This document shows, one piece after another, positions 47,253 through 55,866 of a stretch of 64,000 bases of DNA. The notes beneath the pieces are model-generated. The model did no database searches, was not told the origin of the DNA, and saw nothing but the letters and a program-made list of their open reading frames with translations. Position 1 is the first letter of the stretch, and each line of letters begins with the position of its first letter. Source of the stretch: Buttiauxella noackiae ATCC 51607. Lineage in GTDB: Bacteria; Pseudomonadota; Gammaproteobacteria; Enterobacterales; Enterobacteriaceae. The stretch is taken from the NCBI RefSeq assembly GCF_001654865.1, contig NZ_LXEO01000017.1, forward strand, positions 124,001 through 188,000, given 5' to 3'. The position numbers and the translations under genes were made by a program.

Positions 47253-49024
47253 TAGTTGAACTCCAGAATTGAGGTGGATGCCTGACCGCTACCGGCGGTT
47301 AATGGCTCATTTAACAGCGCGTGCATGGTCGCCCACGCGACATCGGCGTGGCTGGCTTCTTCACTGCGGCTGGCGTCGTAAGTGGCGCTGCGCCCGCTGC
47401 TGGTCATGGTTTTGCGGATAGCCATAAACGAGGCGGTGATGTCGGTATAACTCACGTCATATTCCAGGCAACCACGGCCAATGGTGTCTTTGGCTTTGAG
47501 CACCATCGCGGTTTTTACCTCGGGGCTATAGCGGATTTCTCGCGCTGCCGGGTAGAACGCGCGCACGAGCTGGTAGACACCCTGGCCGATGCCGGTCGCA
47601 TCGATACCGATGTACTCGACGTGGTATTTTTCAGTGAGCTTTTTGATGGACTCGGCCTGTGTGGCAAAGTCCATCCCCTTCCACTGGTGGCGCTCCAGAA
47701 TGCGGAATATCCCCCCGGCCACCACCGGCGGTGCCAGTACCACGCAACCGGCACTGTCACCGGTGTGTGACGGGTCATAACCAATCCATACCGGGCGATA
47801 GCCAAACGGGCGCGTGGCGAACGGCTGCCAGTCATCCGCCCAGGCTTCCATGCTGTCGACCATGCAGCGTTGCAGCTCCTCGAACGGAAACACCGAGGCT
47901 TTATCGTCGACAAATTCGCACATGAATAAATTGCGGAAATCATCGGCGCTGTTTTCGCGTTTCAGCGTGTCGAGATTAAACAGGTCGCAGCCCCCGGCGA
48001 GCGCATCTTCGATATTCACAATCTGCCGCCACTGCCCGTCGGCGCAGGCCATGCCGTTTTTGAGTGCCGCGTGGCTGATATCCAGATCCACACACTCGCT
48101 TTTATCCGCGCGGCCCTTGTTAAACAACTCGCCTGACCAGAACGGGTAAGCCCCATGCGCCAGCGTCGACGGTGTCGAGAAATAGGTCGAGCGCAGGTGC
48201 TGCTGTGACGCCATGCCCGATGCCACTTTGCGCAGCTTCTGAAAATTGGGGATCCAGAAAATCTCATCGACCAGCAGGTCGCCGTTGTGGCTCTGCGCGG
48301 TGTTGGAATTGGTGCCGAGAAAAATCAGTTTTGCCCCGTTGTTGCCAATGACAATCGGGTCGCCGGTGAGGTCAACATCGACCAGGCGCGCGAACTGGAT
48401 AATGTATTCGCGGAACACATACGCCTGCGTCTTGCTGGCCGAGAGAAAAATCTGGTTATGGCCGGTTTTCAGGGCGCGCAGCAGCGACTCGCGCGAGAAA
48501 TAAAACGTCGCGCCAATCTGGCGGGATTTAAGAATATTGCGGATACGGTGTTGCAGTCCTGCCTGATGCCAGCCGAGCTGATATTCAAAGGATTCCGCAA
48601 AGAATATCTCCTCGAGTTTCTCAATAGCCTCATCGCTGAAATAGTTCTTTTTCGGCTTCTTGCGCTCGCCTTTATTGCGGTTCGCCACATTGGGATTTAA
48701 ATCGGCTTCACTGCCGGTCTGGTTGTAGCGGTTCACCCGCGCCAGGCGCTCAATCTGTCGGCCTAACAGGTCAATTTCTTTGAAGTCGCCGCCGTCTTTT
48801 TTGGTCTTGATGATGAGTTGAATTAAGCGCGCTTCGAGGCTGTTTTCGACGCGGGTGATCGGCGCAATGCCGTCCCAGCCGTCGCGCTGCTTCCAGCTCT
48901 GCACGGTCGGGCGTTTCTGGCCGAGCATCTCAGCAATCTGCGGCACGGAAAACCCCTGCCAGTAAAGCAGTGACGCCTGTCGACGTGGGTCAAGCATCAG
49001 GGAGGTGTCGGTGGTGATGGTCAT
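47252..49024 (-). CDS. P: Terminase large subunit, ATPase (gpP)
   Basis: Packaging ATPase that acts with gpM to cut cos and translocate DNA. An N-terminal HTH (SVPQIAEMLGQKRPTVQSWK) precedes the ATPase, with the Walker A-like LKSRQIGATFYFSRE and Walker B LLVDEIFW. A RuvC-like nuclease region is indicated by GYDPSHTGDSAGCVVL and IGIDATGIG. Length 590 equals that of P2. It is transcribed leftward with Q. Confidence 0.96.
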   Translation of the reverse strand: MTITTDTSLMLDPRRQASLLYWQGFSVPQIAEMLGQKRPTVQSWKQRDGWDGIAPITRVENSLEARLIQLIIKTKKDGGDFKEIDLLGRQIERLARVNRYNQTGSEADLNPNVANRNKGERKKPKKNYFSDEAIEKLEEIFFAESFEYQLGWHQAGLQHRIRNILKSRQIGATFYFSRESLLRALKTGHNQIFLSASKTQAYVFREYIIQFARLVDVDLTGDPIVIGNNGAKLIFLGTNSNTAQSHNGDLLVDEIFWIPNFQKLRKVASGMASQQHLRSTYFSTPSTLAHGAYPFWSGELFNKGRADKSECVDLDISHAALKNGMACADGQWRQIVNIEDALAGGCDLFNLDTLKRENSADDFRNLFMCEFVDDKASVFPFEELQRCMVDSMEAWADDWQPFATRPFGYRPVWIGYDPSHTGDSAGCVVLAPPVVAGGIFRILERHQWKGMDFATQAESIKKLTEKYHVEYIGIDATGIGQGVYQLVRAFYPAAREIRYSPEVKTAMVLKAKDTIGRGCLEYDVSYTDITASFMAIRKTMTSSGRSATYDASRSEEASHADVAWATMHALLNEPLTAGSGQASTSILEFN

Positions 49025-49190
49025 GATTGCCTCGCATTAATTGATACGGAGCAAGGCTACTTAAGCGGCGGGTGATGTGCGCTAAGGTGCTGTTGTGTCA
49101 GGGGTAAGCCATCCGGGATGAATGGCAGGCCGGGTGCGGAGTCAGGAAACTAAGCCTGACCTAATCACCTCACCATCAGGACTCCTGACC
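49025..49190. promoter_or_regulatory. Divergent late-promoter region between P and O
   Basis: 166 bases that must carry the two divergent late promoters activated by Ogr in P2. I could not find a clear Ogr box by eye. Two hairpins are present: GTCAGG with CCTGAC (about 49140-49161) and TCAGGACTCCTGA at 49176-49188, whose left arm contains the AGGA ribosome site of O. Confidence 0.6.
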
Positions 49191-50045
49191 ATGGCAAAAA
49201 AAGTATCGAAGTTATTCCGCATCGGTGTCGAGGGTGACACCTGTGACGGGCGACTTATCAGCGGCACCGACATTCAGGAAATGGCGAGCGCATTCGACCC
49301 GCGTGTTTACGGTTGCCGCATTAATCTGGAGCACCTGCGCGGCATCCTTCCCGATAGTATTTTCCAGCGCTACGGCGACGTGGTGGAACTGAAAGCCGCA
49401 CAGATTGAAGACGACTCCGTGCTCAACGGCAAATGGGCGCTGTTTGCGAAAATTGCTCCGCTGGACAACCTGGTCGACATGGTTGGCAAAGGCCAGAAGG
49501 TTTACACCTCCATGGAAATTCAGCCGAACTTTGCCAATACCGGCAAGTGCTATCTGGTTGGCCTTGCCGTTACTGATGACCCGGCAAGTCTCGGCACCGA
49601 ATACCTGGAGTTTTGCCGCACTGCAAAATCCAACCCGCTTAACCGCTTTAAAACCAGCCCGGAAAATCTGATTTCCGTCGCTACCCTCGCCGAGTTGGAG
49701 TTTGAAGACCAGCCCGACACCCTGCTTAACAAGCTGACCGACACCGTGAAAGGCATTTTTAGCCGTAAACAGGCCGACGATGACGCGCGTTTTAACGACG
49801 TGCATGAAGCGGTCACCGTCGTCACTGAGCAGGTGCAGGCCAACCACGATGCCACTGAGCAGCGTCTTTCCGCCATGGAGCAGTCATTCAACACCCTAAA
49901 GGGTGAACTCACCACGCAGCTTGAGGAAAGCCAGCAAAAACTCGCCTCACTTGAAACGTCGCTGGATAAAACCGAGAGCTTTGCGCAGCGCCGCCGTGAA
50001 CCGTCGAGCGGCGGCAATGGCGACTCGCTGCTGACCAACTGCTAA
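49191..50045 (+). CDS. O: Capsid scaffold and protease (gpO)
   Basis: Internal scaffold of the procapsid and serine protease that trims N, Q and itself. The P2 catalytic triad Asp19, His48 and Ser107 is present at exactly those positions (CDGRL, LEHLRG, YTSMEIQ). The C-terminal half is a helical scaffold domain. I start at ATG 49191 (MAKKVSKLFRIG), giving 284 residues, the P2 length. A start at 49122 would add 23 residues unlike the family. Confidence 0.96.
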   Translation: MAKKVSKLFRIGVEGDTCDGRLISGTDIQEMASAFDPRVYGCRINLEHLRGILPDSIFQRYGDVVELKAAQIEDDSVLNGKWALFAKIAPLDNLVDMVGKGQKVYTSMEIQPNFANTGKCYLVGLAVTDDPASLGTEYLEFCRTAKSNPLNRFKTSPENLISVATLAELEFEDQPDTLLNKLTDTVKGIFSRKQADDDARFNDVHEAVTVVTEQVQANHDATEQRLSAMEQSFNTLKGELTTQLEESQQKLASLETSLDKTESFAQRRREPSSGGNGDSLLTNC

Positions 50046-50080
50046 TCCCGGAATAAAACTCAACTCATTCAGGAATAACG

Positions 50081-51166
50081 ATGAAGCCACAGACCCGATT
50101 TAAATTTAATGCCTATCTCACCCAGGTCGCGAAGCTCAACAACGTCGACGCCAGTGACATGACCAAAAAATTCAGCGTCGACCCGTCCGTCACCCAGACG
50201 CTGATGAACACCATGCAGGAGTCATCTGACTTTCTGACCCGCATCAATATGGTGCCGGTCGCTGAAATGAAGGGTGAAAAAATCGGCGTCGGTGTCTCCG
50301 GCTCGATTGCCAGCACCGCCGATACCGCGAGTGGTGATGAACGTCAGACCGAAGATTTCACCGCGCTGGAATCCAATAAATACGAATGCGATCAGATTAA
50401 CTTCGATTTCCATATCCGTTTCCGCACCCTGGATTTATGGGCGCGTTTCCAGGATTTCCAGCTCCGTATTCGTAACGCGATTATCAAACGTCAGTCGCTC
50501 GATTTAATGATGGCCGGTTTCAACGGTATCAAACGTGCGGCGACATCTGACCGCAGCAAAAATCCGCTGTTGCAGGACGTGGCGGTCGGCTGGTTGCAGA
50601 AGTACCGCAACGAAGCGAAAGCGCGCGTGATGGATAAAGTCACCGCCGACGATGGCAGCGTGATTTCTGCGGTGATCCGCGTAGGTAAAAACGGTGATTA
50701 CGCAAACCTCGACGCGCTGGTGATGGATGCAACCAACAATATGATTGCGCCGTGGTATCAGGAAGATCCGGATTTAGTGGTCATCTGTGGCCGCCAGTTG
50801 TTAGCGGATAAATACTTCCCGATTGTGAACCAGGAGCAGGCTAACACCGAAGCGATGGCCGCTGACGTGATTGTCAGCCAGAAACGCATCGGCAACCTGC
50901 CCGCGGTGCGCGTGCCGTACTTCCCCGCCAACGGTCTGATGGTGACCACACTGGAGAACCTGTCGATTTACTATATGGACGACAGTCACCGCCGCATCAT
51001 CGATGAGAACGGCAAGCTCGACCGCATCGAAAACTACGAATCAATGAACATTGATTACGTGATTGAAGACTACGCCGCCGGTTGCCTGGTGGAAAACATC
51101 ACGCTCGGTGAGTTCCCTGAGCCGCCGAAAGAAACCCAGGCTGATGAACCGGCGCAGGAGGCGTAA
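50081..51166 (+). CDS. N: Major capsid protein precursor (gpN)
   Basis: Building block of the T=7 head, cleaved near residue 31 by gpO in P2. The 361 residues begin MKPQTRFKFNAYLTQVAKLN and match P2 N over their length, with GVSGSIASTADT and IYYMDDSHRRIIDENGKLDR. AGGAATAACG gives the ribosome site. Confidence 0.97.
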   Translation: MKPQTRFKFNAYLTQVAKLNNVDASDMTKKFSVDPSVTQTLMNTMQESSDFLTRINMVPVAEMKGEKIGVGVSGSIASTADTASGDERQTEDFTALESNKYECDQINFDFHIRFRTLDLWARFQDFQLRIRNAIIKRQSLDLMMAGFNGIKRAATSDRSKNPLLQDVAVGWLQKYRNEAKARVMDKVTADDGSVISAVIRVGKNGDYANLDALVMDATNNMIAPWYQEDPDLVVICGRQLLADKYFPIVNQEQANTEAMAADVIVSQKRIGNLPAVRVPYFPANGLMVTTLENLSIYYMDDSHRRIIDENGKLDRIENYESMNIDYVIEDYAAGCLVENITLGEFPEPPKETQADEPAQEA

Positions 51167-51169
51167 GCC

Positions 51170-51910
51170 ATGACGAGTCCCGCCGCACGTCACATGATGC
51201 GGGTCTCGGCCATTGTGACCGCGCAGCGGGACGATAATCCGCTGCGCCATGCGTCTGCTTACGAGCAGATGCTGGTCAAACTGGCTGCCGACCAACGCAC
51301 GTTAAAAACCATTCATTCCATCGAGCGCAAGGCCGACAAAAAGCGTGCGCTGTTGCCGTCCTATGCCCCATGGGTCGCCGGTGTGCTGAGCGAGGGCAAA
51401 GGCGCGCAGGATGACATTGTGATGACGGTCATGCTGTGGAAGCTCGATGCCGGTGACATTGCCGGGGCGCTGGAGATTGCCCGCTATGCGTTGCAGTACA
51501 GTCTCACCATGCCATCCCTGCACAAACGCACCACGCCGTATGTGCTCGCCGAAGATGTGGCACTGGCCGCCATGCGCGCCCATGCCGCCGGTGAACCGGT
51601 TGATGTCGGTCTCCTGCTGGCAACGCAAACCCTGACAAGCGCGTCAGATATGCCCGATAAAGTGCGTGCAAAACTGCACAAAATCACCGGGCTGGTACTG
51701 CGTGACGCGGGACTGCTGGCGGATGCGCTGGCACAACTCCAGCGTGCGATGCAGCTCGATGCACAGGCGGGTGTGAAAAAGGATATTGAGCGCCTCGAAA
51801 GCGCACTGAAACCAAAGTCTGCAACGGCTAAAAATCCGCGACCGCGTAAACCTGCGACCACACCGGGTAAACGCGGTCGCCCCCGCAAAGTGGCAAAAAC
51901 CACCGGTTAA
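51170..51910 (+). CDS. M: Terminase small subunit (gpM)
   Basis: DNA-recognition and nuclease subunit of the packaging machine, working with gpP on cos. The 246 residues match P2 M (247), beginning TSPAARHMMRVSAI. The last 30 residues are Lys/Arg/Pro-rich with repeated PRKP and RGRPRK, a likely DNA-binding tail. It starts three bases after N. Confidence 0.94.
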   Translation: MTSPAARHMMRVSAIVTAQRDDNPLRHASAYEQMLVKLAADQRTLKTIHSIERKADKKRALLPSYAPWVAGVLSEGKGAQDDIVMTVMLWKLDAGDIAGALEIARYALQYSLTMPSLHKRTTPYVLAEDVALAAMRAHAAGEPVDVGLLLATQTLTSASDMPDKVRAKLHKITGLVLRDAGLLADALAQLQRAMQLDAQAGVKKDIERLESALKPKSATAKNPRPRKPATTPGKRGRPRKVAKTTG

Positions 51911-52001
51911 GAATGCGCCCCGCGCCGGACGGCACGCCGGTTGAGACAGGTTCGTCCTTCATCGATACCGGCGTCCACCGTCCACCTGTTTAGAGGTTGT
52001 C

Positions 52002-52502
52002 ATGACGACAGTGATTATCAGTAAGCCCGACACATCGCAGGCCGGTGTGGTTATTCCGCCGCAGCCGGTACGCGAGCCGGTTATCGGCAACACCTTCTTT
52101 TTCCCGGCAGTCGACCCGGTGCGCGTCCGTGAGCTGATGCGCCTTGAGCACACCGTCACGCCGGAACGTCTGCGCGTGGCGATTAAGGACGGTATCGCCG
52201 AAACCAACGCAGAACTATTTGATTACCGCAGCACGCAGATGGCCCTCGGTTTTAAGCACCTGGCCGATGTGCCTGCCGAAACGCTCGACGGCGAAAGCGT
52301 GCGCTGTTTTTACTACCTGCGTGCCGTGGTGGCGATGACCACCGCGACCCTTTACGAGCGTTATCGCGGCGTGGATGCGAGCGCGAAAGGTGACAAGAAA
52401 GCCGACGACGTGGAAAGCACCATTGATGAGCTGTGGCGCGATATGCGCTGGGCGGTCTCCCGCTTACAGGGCAAATCACGCTGCATCATCGGGCAAATCT
52501 GA
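52002..52502 (+). CDS. L: Head completion/stabilisation protein (gpL)
   Basis: Fills the head-tail connector after packaging. The 166 residues match P2 L, including RELMRLEHTVTPERLRVAIK and YRSTQMALGFKHLADVPAE. Its stop overlaps the X start by one base (TGATG). Confidence 0.94.
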   Translation: MTTVIISKPDTSQAGVVIPPQPVREPVIGNTFFFPAVDPVRVRELMRLEHTVTPERLRVAIKDGIAETNAELFDYRSTQMALGFKHLADVPAETLDGESVRCFYYLRAVVAMTTATLYERYRGVDASAKGDKKADDVESTIDELWRDMRWAVSRLQGKSRCIIGQI

Positions 52503-52705
52503 TGAAGGTGACAGCCCTCCAGGGCGACACGCTCGATGCACTGTGTGCGCGGTATTACGGGCGCACTGAGGGTGTGGTCGAGGCGGTGCTGCGGGCAAAT
52601 CCCGGACTGGCAGAGCTGGGCGAGGAAGTGCCGCACGGCACCGCCGTTGAACTGCCGGATGTTGAATCTTCACCGGTCACGGAGACGCTGAACTTATGGG
52701 ACTGA
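52502..52705 (+). CDS. X: Tail protein X (gpX, LysM-like)
   Basis: A 67-residue essential tail protein with a LysM-like fold (LQGDTLDALCARYYG, RANPGLAELG). The length equals P2 X. The start ATG overlaps the L stop. A longer frame from 52433 would overlap L heavily and is not the gene. Confidence 0.93.
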   Translation: MKVTALQGDTLDALCARYYGRTEGVVEAVLRANPGLAELGEEVPHGTAVELPDVESSPVTETLNLWD

Positions 52706-52707
52706 AC

Positions 52708-52917
52708 ATGGAAAAAATCACGACGTTTGTCACCTACTGGCTGTCGGTGGCGCTGGCGTATTTCGGCACGCAGACGCCCGAAAAGCTGGCGCTGTATGTC
52801 GGCGGCGGCTGTGCGATTTTCACCGCGCTGGTGAATTTCTGGTATCGCCGTCAGACCTTCCGTTATCTGCGCGCCATGGGAATGAATGAGGAGGTGATAC
52901 GTGGCATCAATCGTTAA
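52708..52917 (+). CDS. Class II-type holin
   Basis: Makes the membrane lesion or, in pinholin form, triggers release of the SAR endolysin. The protein has two membrane segments, TYWLSVALAYFG and ALYVGGGCAIFTALVNFWY, and a charged C-terminus. It resembles phage 21-type holins rather than P2 Y. ATG at 52708 has GGGA upstream; an ATG at 52696 inside the X gene adds four residues. It overlaps the endolysin gene by 17 bases. Confidence 0.8.
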   Translation: MEKITTFVTYWLSVALAYFGTQTPEKLALYVGGGCAIFTALVNFWYRRQTFRYLRAMGMNEEVIRGINR

Positions 52918-53410
52918 ACGTTGCAGTGTGGCCGTGGTACTGGCACTCGCCGTCCTGGTGCCGGATTTCAGGATGCTGAAAACCTCCCCCGACGGGCTGG
53001 CGCTGATTGCCGACCTCGAAGGGTGCCGCCTGAAACCGTACCAGTGCAGCGCCGGTGTCTGGACATCCGGCATCGGTCATACCGCTGGTGTCACGCCGAA
53101 AGGTGATATCACCGAGCCGCAGGCGGCGCAGAACCTGGTCAGCGACGTGCTGAATGTTGAGCGCCGTCTTGCGGTCTGCGCACCGGTTGCCATGCCGCAG
53201 CCGGTCTATGACGCCGTAGTGAGTTTTGCGTTTAACGTCGGCACCGGTGCGGCCTGCCGTTCAACGATGGTGAGTTATATCAAGCGTCACCAGTGGTGGC
53301 AGGTCTGTGAGCAGTTCCCGCGCTGGGTGTTTGTGAATGGCGTCAGAAATACCGGGCTGGAAAATCGCCGCACGCGTGAACGGGCTTACTGCCTCAGGGG
53401 GATTGAATGA
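52901..53410 (+). CDS. K: SAR endolysin, GH24 lysozyme (gpK)
   Basis: Muramidase that degrades peptidoglycan at lysis. A signal-anchor-release segment (residues about 9-22, VAVVLALAVLV) replaces a cleavable signal. The catalytic triad reads Glu40-Cys49-Thr55, that is E-x8-C-x5-T, in the Cys variant of the T4-lysozyme fold. GTG start with a perfect GGAGG upstream. The 169 residues end RAYCLRGIE. It overlaps lysB by four bases. Confidence 0.92.
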   Translation: MASIVKRCSVAVVLALAVLVPDFRMLKTSPDGLALIADLEGCRLKPYQCSAGVWTSGIGHTAGVTPKGDITEPQAAQNLVSDVLNVERRLAVCAPVAMPQPVYDAVVSFAFNVGTGAACRSTMVSYIKRHQWWQVCEQFPRWVFVNGVRNTGLENRRTRERAYCLRGIE

Positions 53411-53832
53411 AAACGCTGATTATTCTGCTGTTACTGGCCGTCGCTGGTCTGGGGTGGATGAAGCGCGAAAACAGCACGCTGCTCCGGTCGTTTGAAAAGG
53501 CTAACCGCGTGGCCGGAGAGCAGAAAACCCAGATAACCATGCTGCGTAATCAGCTCGAGGTTGCCGCCACTGTCCGTAAGCGCAACGAGCAGGCGCAGGT
53601 CGATTTACGCAACAAACTCACCGCCGCTAACACACTGGCGGCGAACCGTGGCAACACCGTGACGAGGTTACTCAATGAAAATAAAGCGCTGCGTGAGTGG
53701 TATGAGTCTGATTTGCCTGATGACATTATCCGGCTGCACACCCGCCCGGCCTTTAACACCACCGCCGATTATTTACAGTGGCTGTCCGAAAGTGTCGCTG
53801 TGCCCGATACCGGCAAGCAGCCCGCGCACTAA
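53407..53832 (+). CDS. lysB: Inner-membrane spanin subunit LysB
   Basis: Inner-membrane half of the two-component spanin, needed to fuse inner and outer membranes at lysis. The N-terminal hydrophobic segment (TLIILLLLAVAGLGWM) is followed by a long coiled coil (residues about 25-95). At 141 residues it has the P2 LysB length. The lysC gene is nested within it in another frame. Confidence 0.9.
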   Translation: MKTLIILLLLAVAGLGWMKRENSTLLRSFEKANRVAGEQKTQITMLRNQLEVAATVRKRNEQAQVDLRNKLTAANTLAANRGNTVTRLLNENKALREWYESDLPDDIIRLHTRPAFNTTADYLQWLSESVAVPDTGKQPAH

Positions 53833-53965
53833 CGGTGATTTAAGCGTGGATATTCGCCAGCTTGAGGCGGCACTGGTGAGTTGTGCCGCCCAGACTGAAA
53901 CCATCAGACACTGCCAGGACGAACTCGATGCTCAAGCCAGCCAGTTTACGCAAAGCCCTCTGTGA
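53675..53965 (+). CDS. lysC: Outer-membrane spanin lipoprotein LysC (nested in lysB)
   Basis: Outer-membrane half of the spanin pair. The frame overlaps the end of lysB and is real: a lipoprotein signal with lipobox LSGC (Cys21), a Pro-rich segment PARPLTPPPII and a helical C-terminus. At 96 residues it has the P2 LysC length. It also overlaps gene R by 38 bases. Confidence 0.9.
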   Translation: MKIKRCVSGMSLICLMTLSGCTPARPLTPPPIIYSGCPKVSLCPIPASSPRTNGDLSVDIRQLEAALVSCAAQTETIRHCQDELDAQASQFTQSPL

Positions 53966-54395
53966 CGCAGCGCCGGTGCTGCGTAATAACCCGGACATGC
54001 TGCGCATCTTTATCGACAGCGGGAAAATCGCCTCAACCCTTGCGACCTCGCTGTCGTTTGAAAATCAGTACACATTAAACATCGTGGTCACGGATTATCA
54101 CGGCGACCTGGATTACCTCATCGTGCCGGTCAATGCCTGGCTGCGGGAAAACCAGCCCGACATCATGACCACCGATGAGGGGAAAAAAAGAGGCTTCACG
54201 TATATTGCCGATATTAACGACGACGAGAGTGTCGACGTGAGTATCAGCCTGTTACTGACAGAGCGCACGCTGGTCAGGCAGGAAGGTGAAGCGCTGCACG
54301 TGAAGCACGTTCCTGAACCACCTTTGCCGGAGAACGTCACCCGCCCAATGGAACTGTACGCTCACGGCGAGCTAGTGAGTCAGTGGCATGAATGA
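53928..54395 (+). CDS. R: Tail completion protein (gpR)
   Basis: Required to complete the tail tip/connector. It starts at MLKPASLRKAL (53928), matching P2 R, and has 155 residues as there. The start is inside lysC, and an upstream ATG at 53883 would add 15 residues without homology. Motif NQPDIMTTDEGKKRGFTY is clearly conserved. Overlaps S by eight bases. Confidence 0.94.
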   Translation: MLKPASLRKALCDAAPVLRNNPDMLRIFIDSGKIASTLATSLSFENQYTLNIVVTDYHGDLDYLIVPVNAWLRENQPDIMTTDEGKKRGFTYIADINDDESVDVSISLLLTERTLVRQEGEALHVKHVPEPPLPENVTRPMELYAHGELVSQWHE

Positions 54396-54837
54396 ATTTA
54401 AACCCTTTGAGGACAAAATCGCCGGGCTGATTGCCAGCCTGTCACCGGCTGCGCGCCGCAGAATAACGGCAGAGATTGCAAAGCGGCTGAGAGCCTCGCA
54501 GCAGCAGCGAATTAAACGGCAACAGGCCCCCGACGGTACGCCCTATGCAGCCCGTAAACGCCAGCCGGTGAAGGGTAAAAAAGGTCGGGTTAAACGTGCG
54601 ATGTTTACCAAACTGCGCACCAACCGGTATATGAAAGTCAAAGGCACTAACGAGGCTGCTGTGGTGGAGTTTACCGGGCGTGTGCAGCGCATGGCTCGAG
54701 TGCATCAGGAGGGATTAAGAGATCACCCTAACCTTTACAGTGAACTTGTGCAGTATGAGGCGCGCAAACTACTAGGGTTTAGTAGTCATGACATGAGCAA
54801 TATTAGGGATAGTATTATTAAAATACTAACATATTAA
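54388..54837 (+). CDS. S: Tail completion protein (gpS)
   Basis: Tail completion protein, 149 residues, one shorter than P2 S. Shows PAARRRITAEIAKRLRASQQ and a basic middle segment with KRQPVKGKKGRV. The last residues are AT-rich in coding and unlike P2, right before the inserted moron. Confidence 0.92.
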   Translation: MNEFKPFEDKIAGLIASLSPAARRRITAEIAKRLRASQQQRIKRQQAPDGTPYAARKRQPVKGKKGRVKRAMFTKLRTNRYMKVKGTNEAAVVEFTGRVQRMARVHQEGLRDHPNLYSELVQYEARKLLGFSSHDMSNIRDSIIKILTY

Positions 54838-54889
54838 AAACCATGAAGTTAAGTATTAAATAGCCTATTATTAAGAGCACTTACAGAAT

Positions 54890-54920
54890 AAAGTCCATAA
54901 CAACATAGTTATGGACTTTT
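54890..54920. terminator. Bidirectional terminator between S and the moron gene
   Basis: AAAGTCCATAAC pairs with GTTATGGACTTT around AACATA, with T-rich ends on both strands. It ends the O-S operon and the leftward moron. Confidence 0.85.
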
Positions 54921-54936
54921 ATAATTGAAAAAAGAA

Positions 54937-55665
54937 CTACACATCCCAAAACACCCAGTGAGAATCATCAACAATATTTACTGATATTAATTCATCACCA
55001 AGACAGCTTTTTAGTGACTCGGTTCCTGCGGCAAAAAATGCACTTGCAGCCGCCATTCCTCCGGAAATTAATGCCGCCAAGATGGCTGCAATAGTTGCAC
55101 TTGTAAATGCGCGACTAAGACACTCACGGACCTTACTTTCATCAGGTCCATCTACAGTAATAATTATTGAATGTGTCAGTTTTTTCATTTCAGGATGTGG
55201 TACTGGTAAACCAAAAGGTCCATCATTTTTCCAGTGAATGGTACCTGTGGGTTGAATGCTATCGTCATACGAAGCCAATTGCTGACTGATTAAAGAACGG
55301 GTTGCATCACGGTTTTGTGACCGTTGAAATAGCTCATACTTTAAACTCTCATTAAGTTCAATTGGTGCCATTACAGATTTGCTTGCATTTATTCGTACTG
55401 CTTTTAGCCAACTCAGTTTGGGTACAATTGAGCGTAATTCAAATGGTTCAATAACCTGTAGTACCATTCCAACAGGTTCCTTGGCTATAAGACCGAAATC
55501 CCAAACCCCATCACTTGGATCAGAAATATATATGTAAGGAGAAAGATTAACAGGCCCCCACCCACTTGTTGGCAAATTACCTGACACAGTGATTACAACC
55601 AACTCTTCTCCTAACGGAGAGTTAAATTGTTGTGCAGTTACGGAAGTTACATCTATAAGACTCAT
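54937..55665 (-). CDS. Uncharacterised moron protein between S and V
   Basis: A 242-residue protein of unknown function, encoded on the strand opposite to the tail genes and AT-rich compared with them. P2 itself has a moron (orf30) in the same slot. The N-terminal half looks like beta-rich (EELVVITVSGNLP, SPYIYISDPSDG); an Ala/Ile-rich hydrophobic stretch near residues 189-213 (TSATIAAILAALISGGMAA) may be a membrane hairpin; then ELISVNIVDDSHWVFWDV. It is likely expressed in the lysogen. No family recognised. Confidence 0.7.
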   Translation of the reverse strand: MSLIDVTSVTAQQFNSPLGEELVVITVSGNLPTSGWGPVNLSPYIYISDPSDGVWDFGLIAKEPVGMVLQVIEPFELRSIVPKLSWLKAVRINASKSVMAPIELNESLKYELFQRSQNRDATRSLISQQLASYDDSIQPTGTIHWKNDGPFGLPVPHPEMKKLTHSIIITVDGPDESKVRECLSRAFTSATIAAILAALISGGMAAASAFFAAGTESLKSCLGDELISVNIVDDSHWVFWDV

Positions 55666-55866
55666 AACTATACCTCTACATTCATTGATTAATCGGCTTA
55701 TAACTCTTTATTTAAAATTTTAATAGTTATTAGCGCGATGTAATTAATACGAAAGTTGTACGAAAACTTGTAACCCCAGTCGTTTCAATTAACCACTGTG
55801 TTGTGTTGATATTCAGAGAGCAAAGCTAAATTGAGTAATGTGAACACTCTAGGCATCCTTTTCTAC

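Noticed and set aside
51484-51903. 139-residue minus-strand frame inside gene M
   Set aside because: It is antisense to a secure structural gene and rich in Ser/Ala/Arg as GC-rich shadows are.
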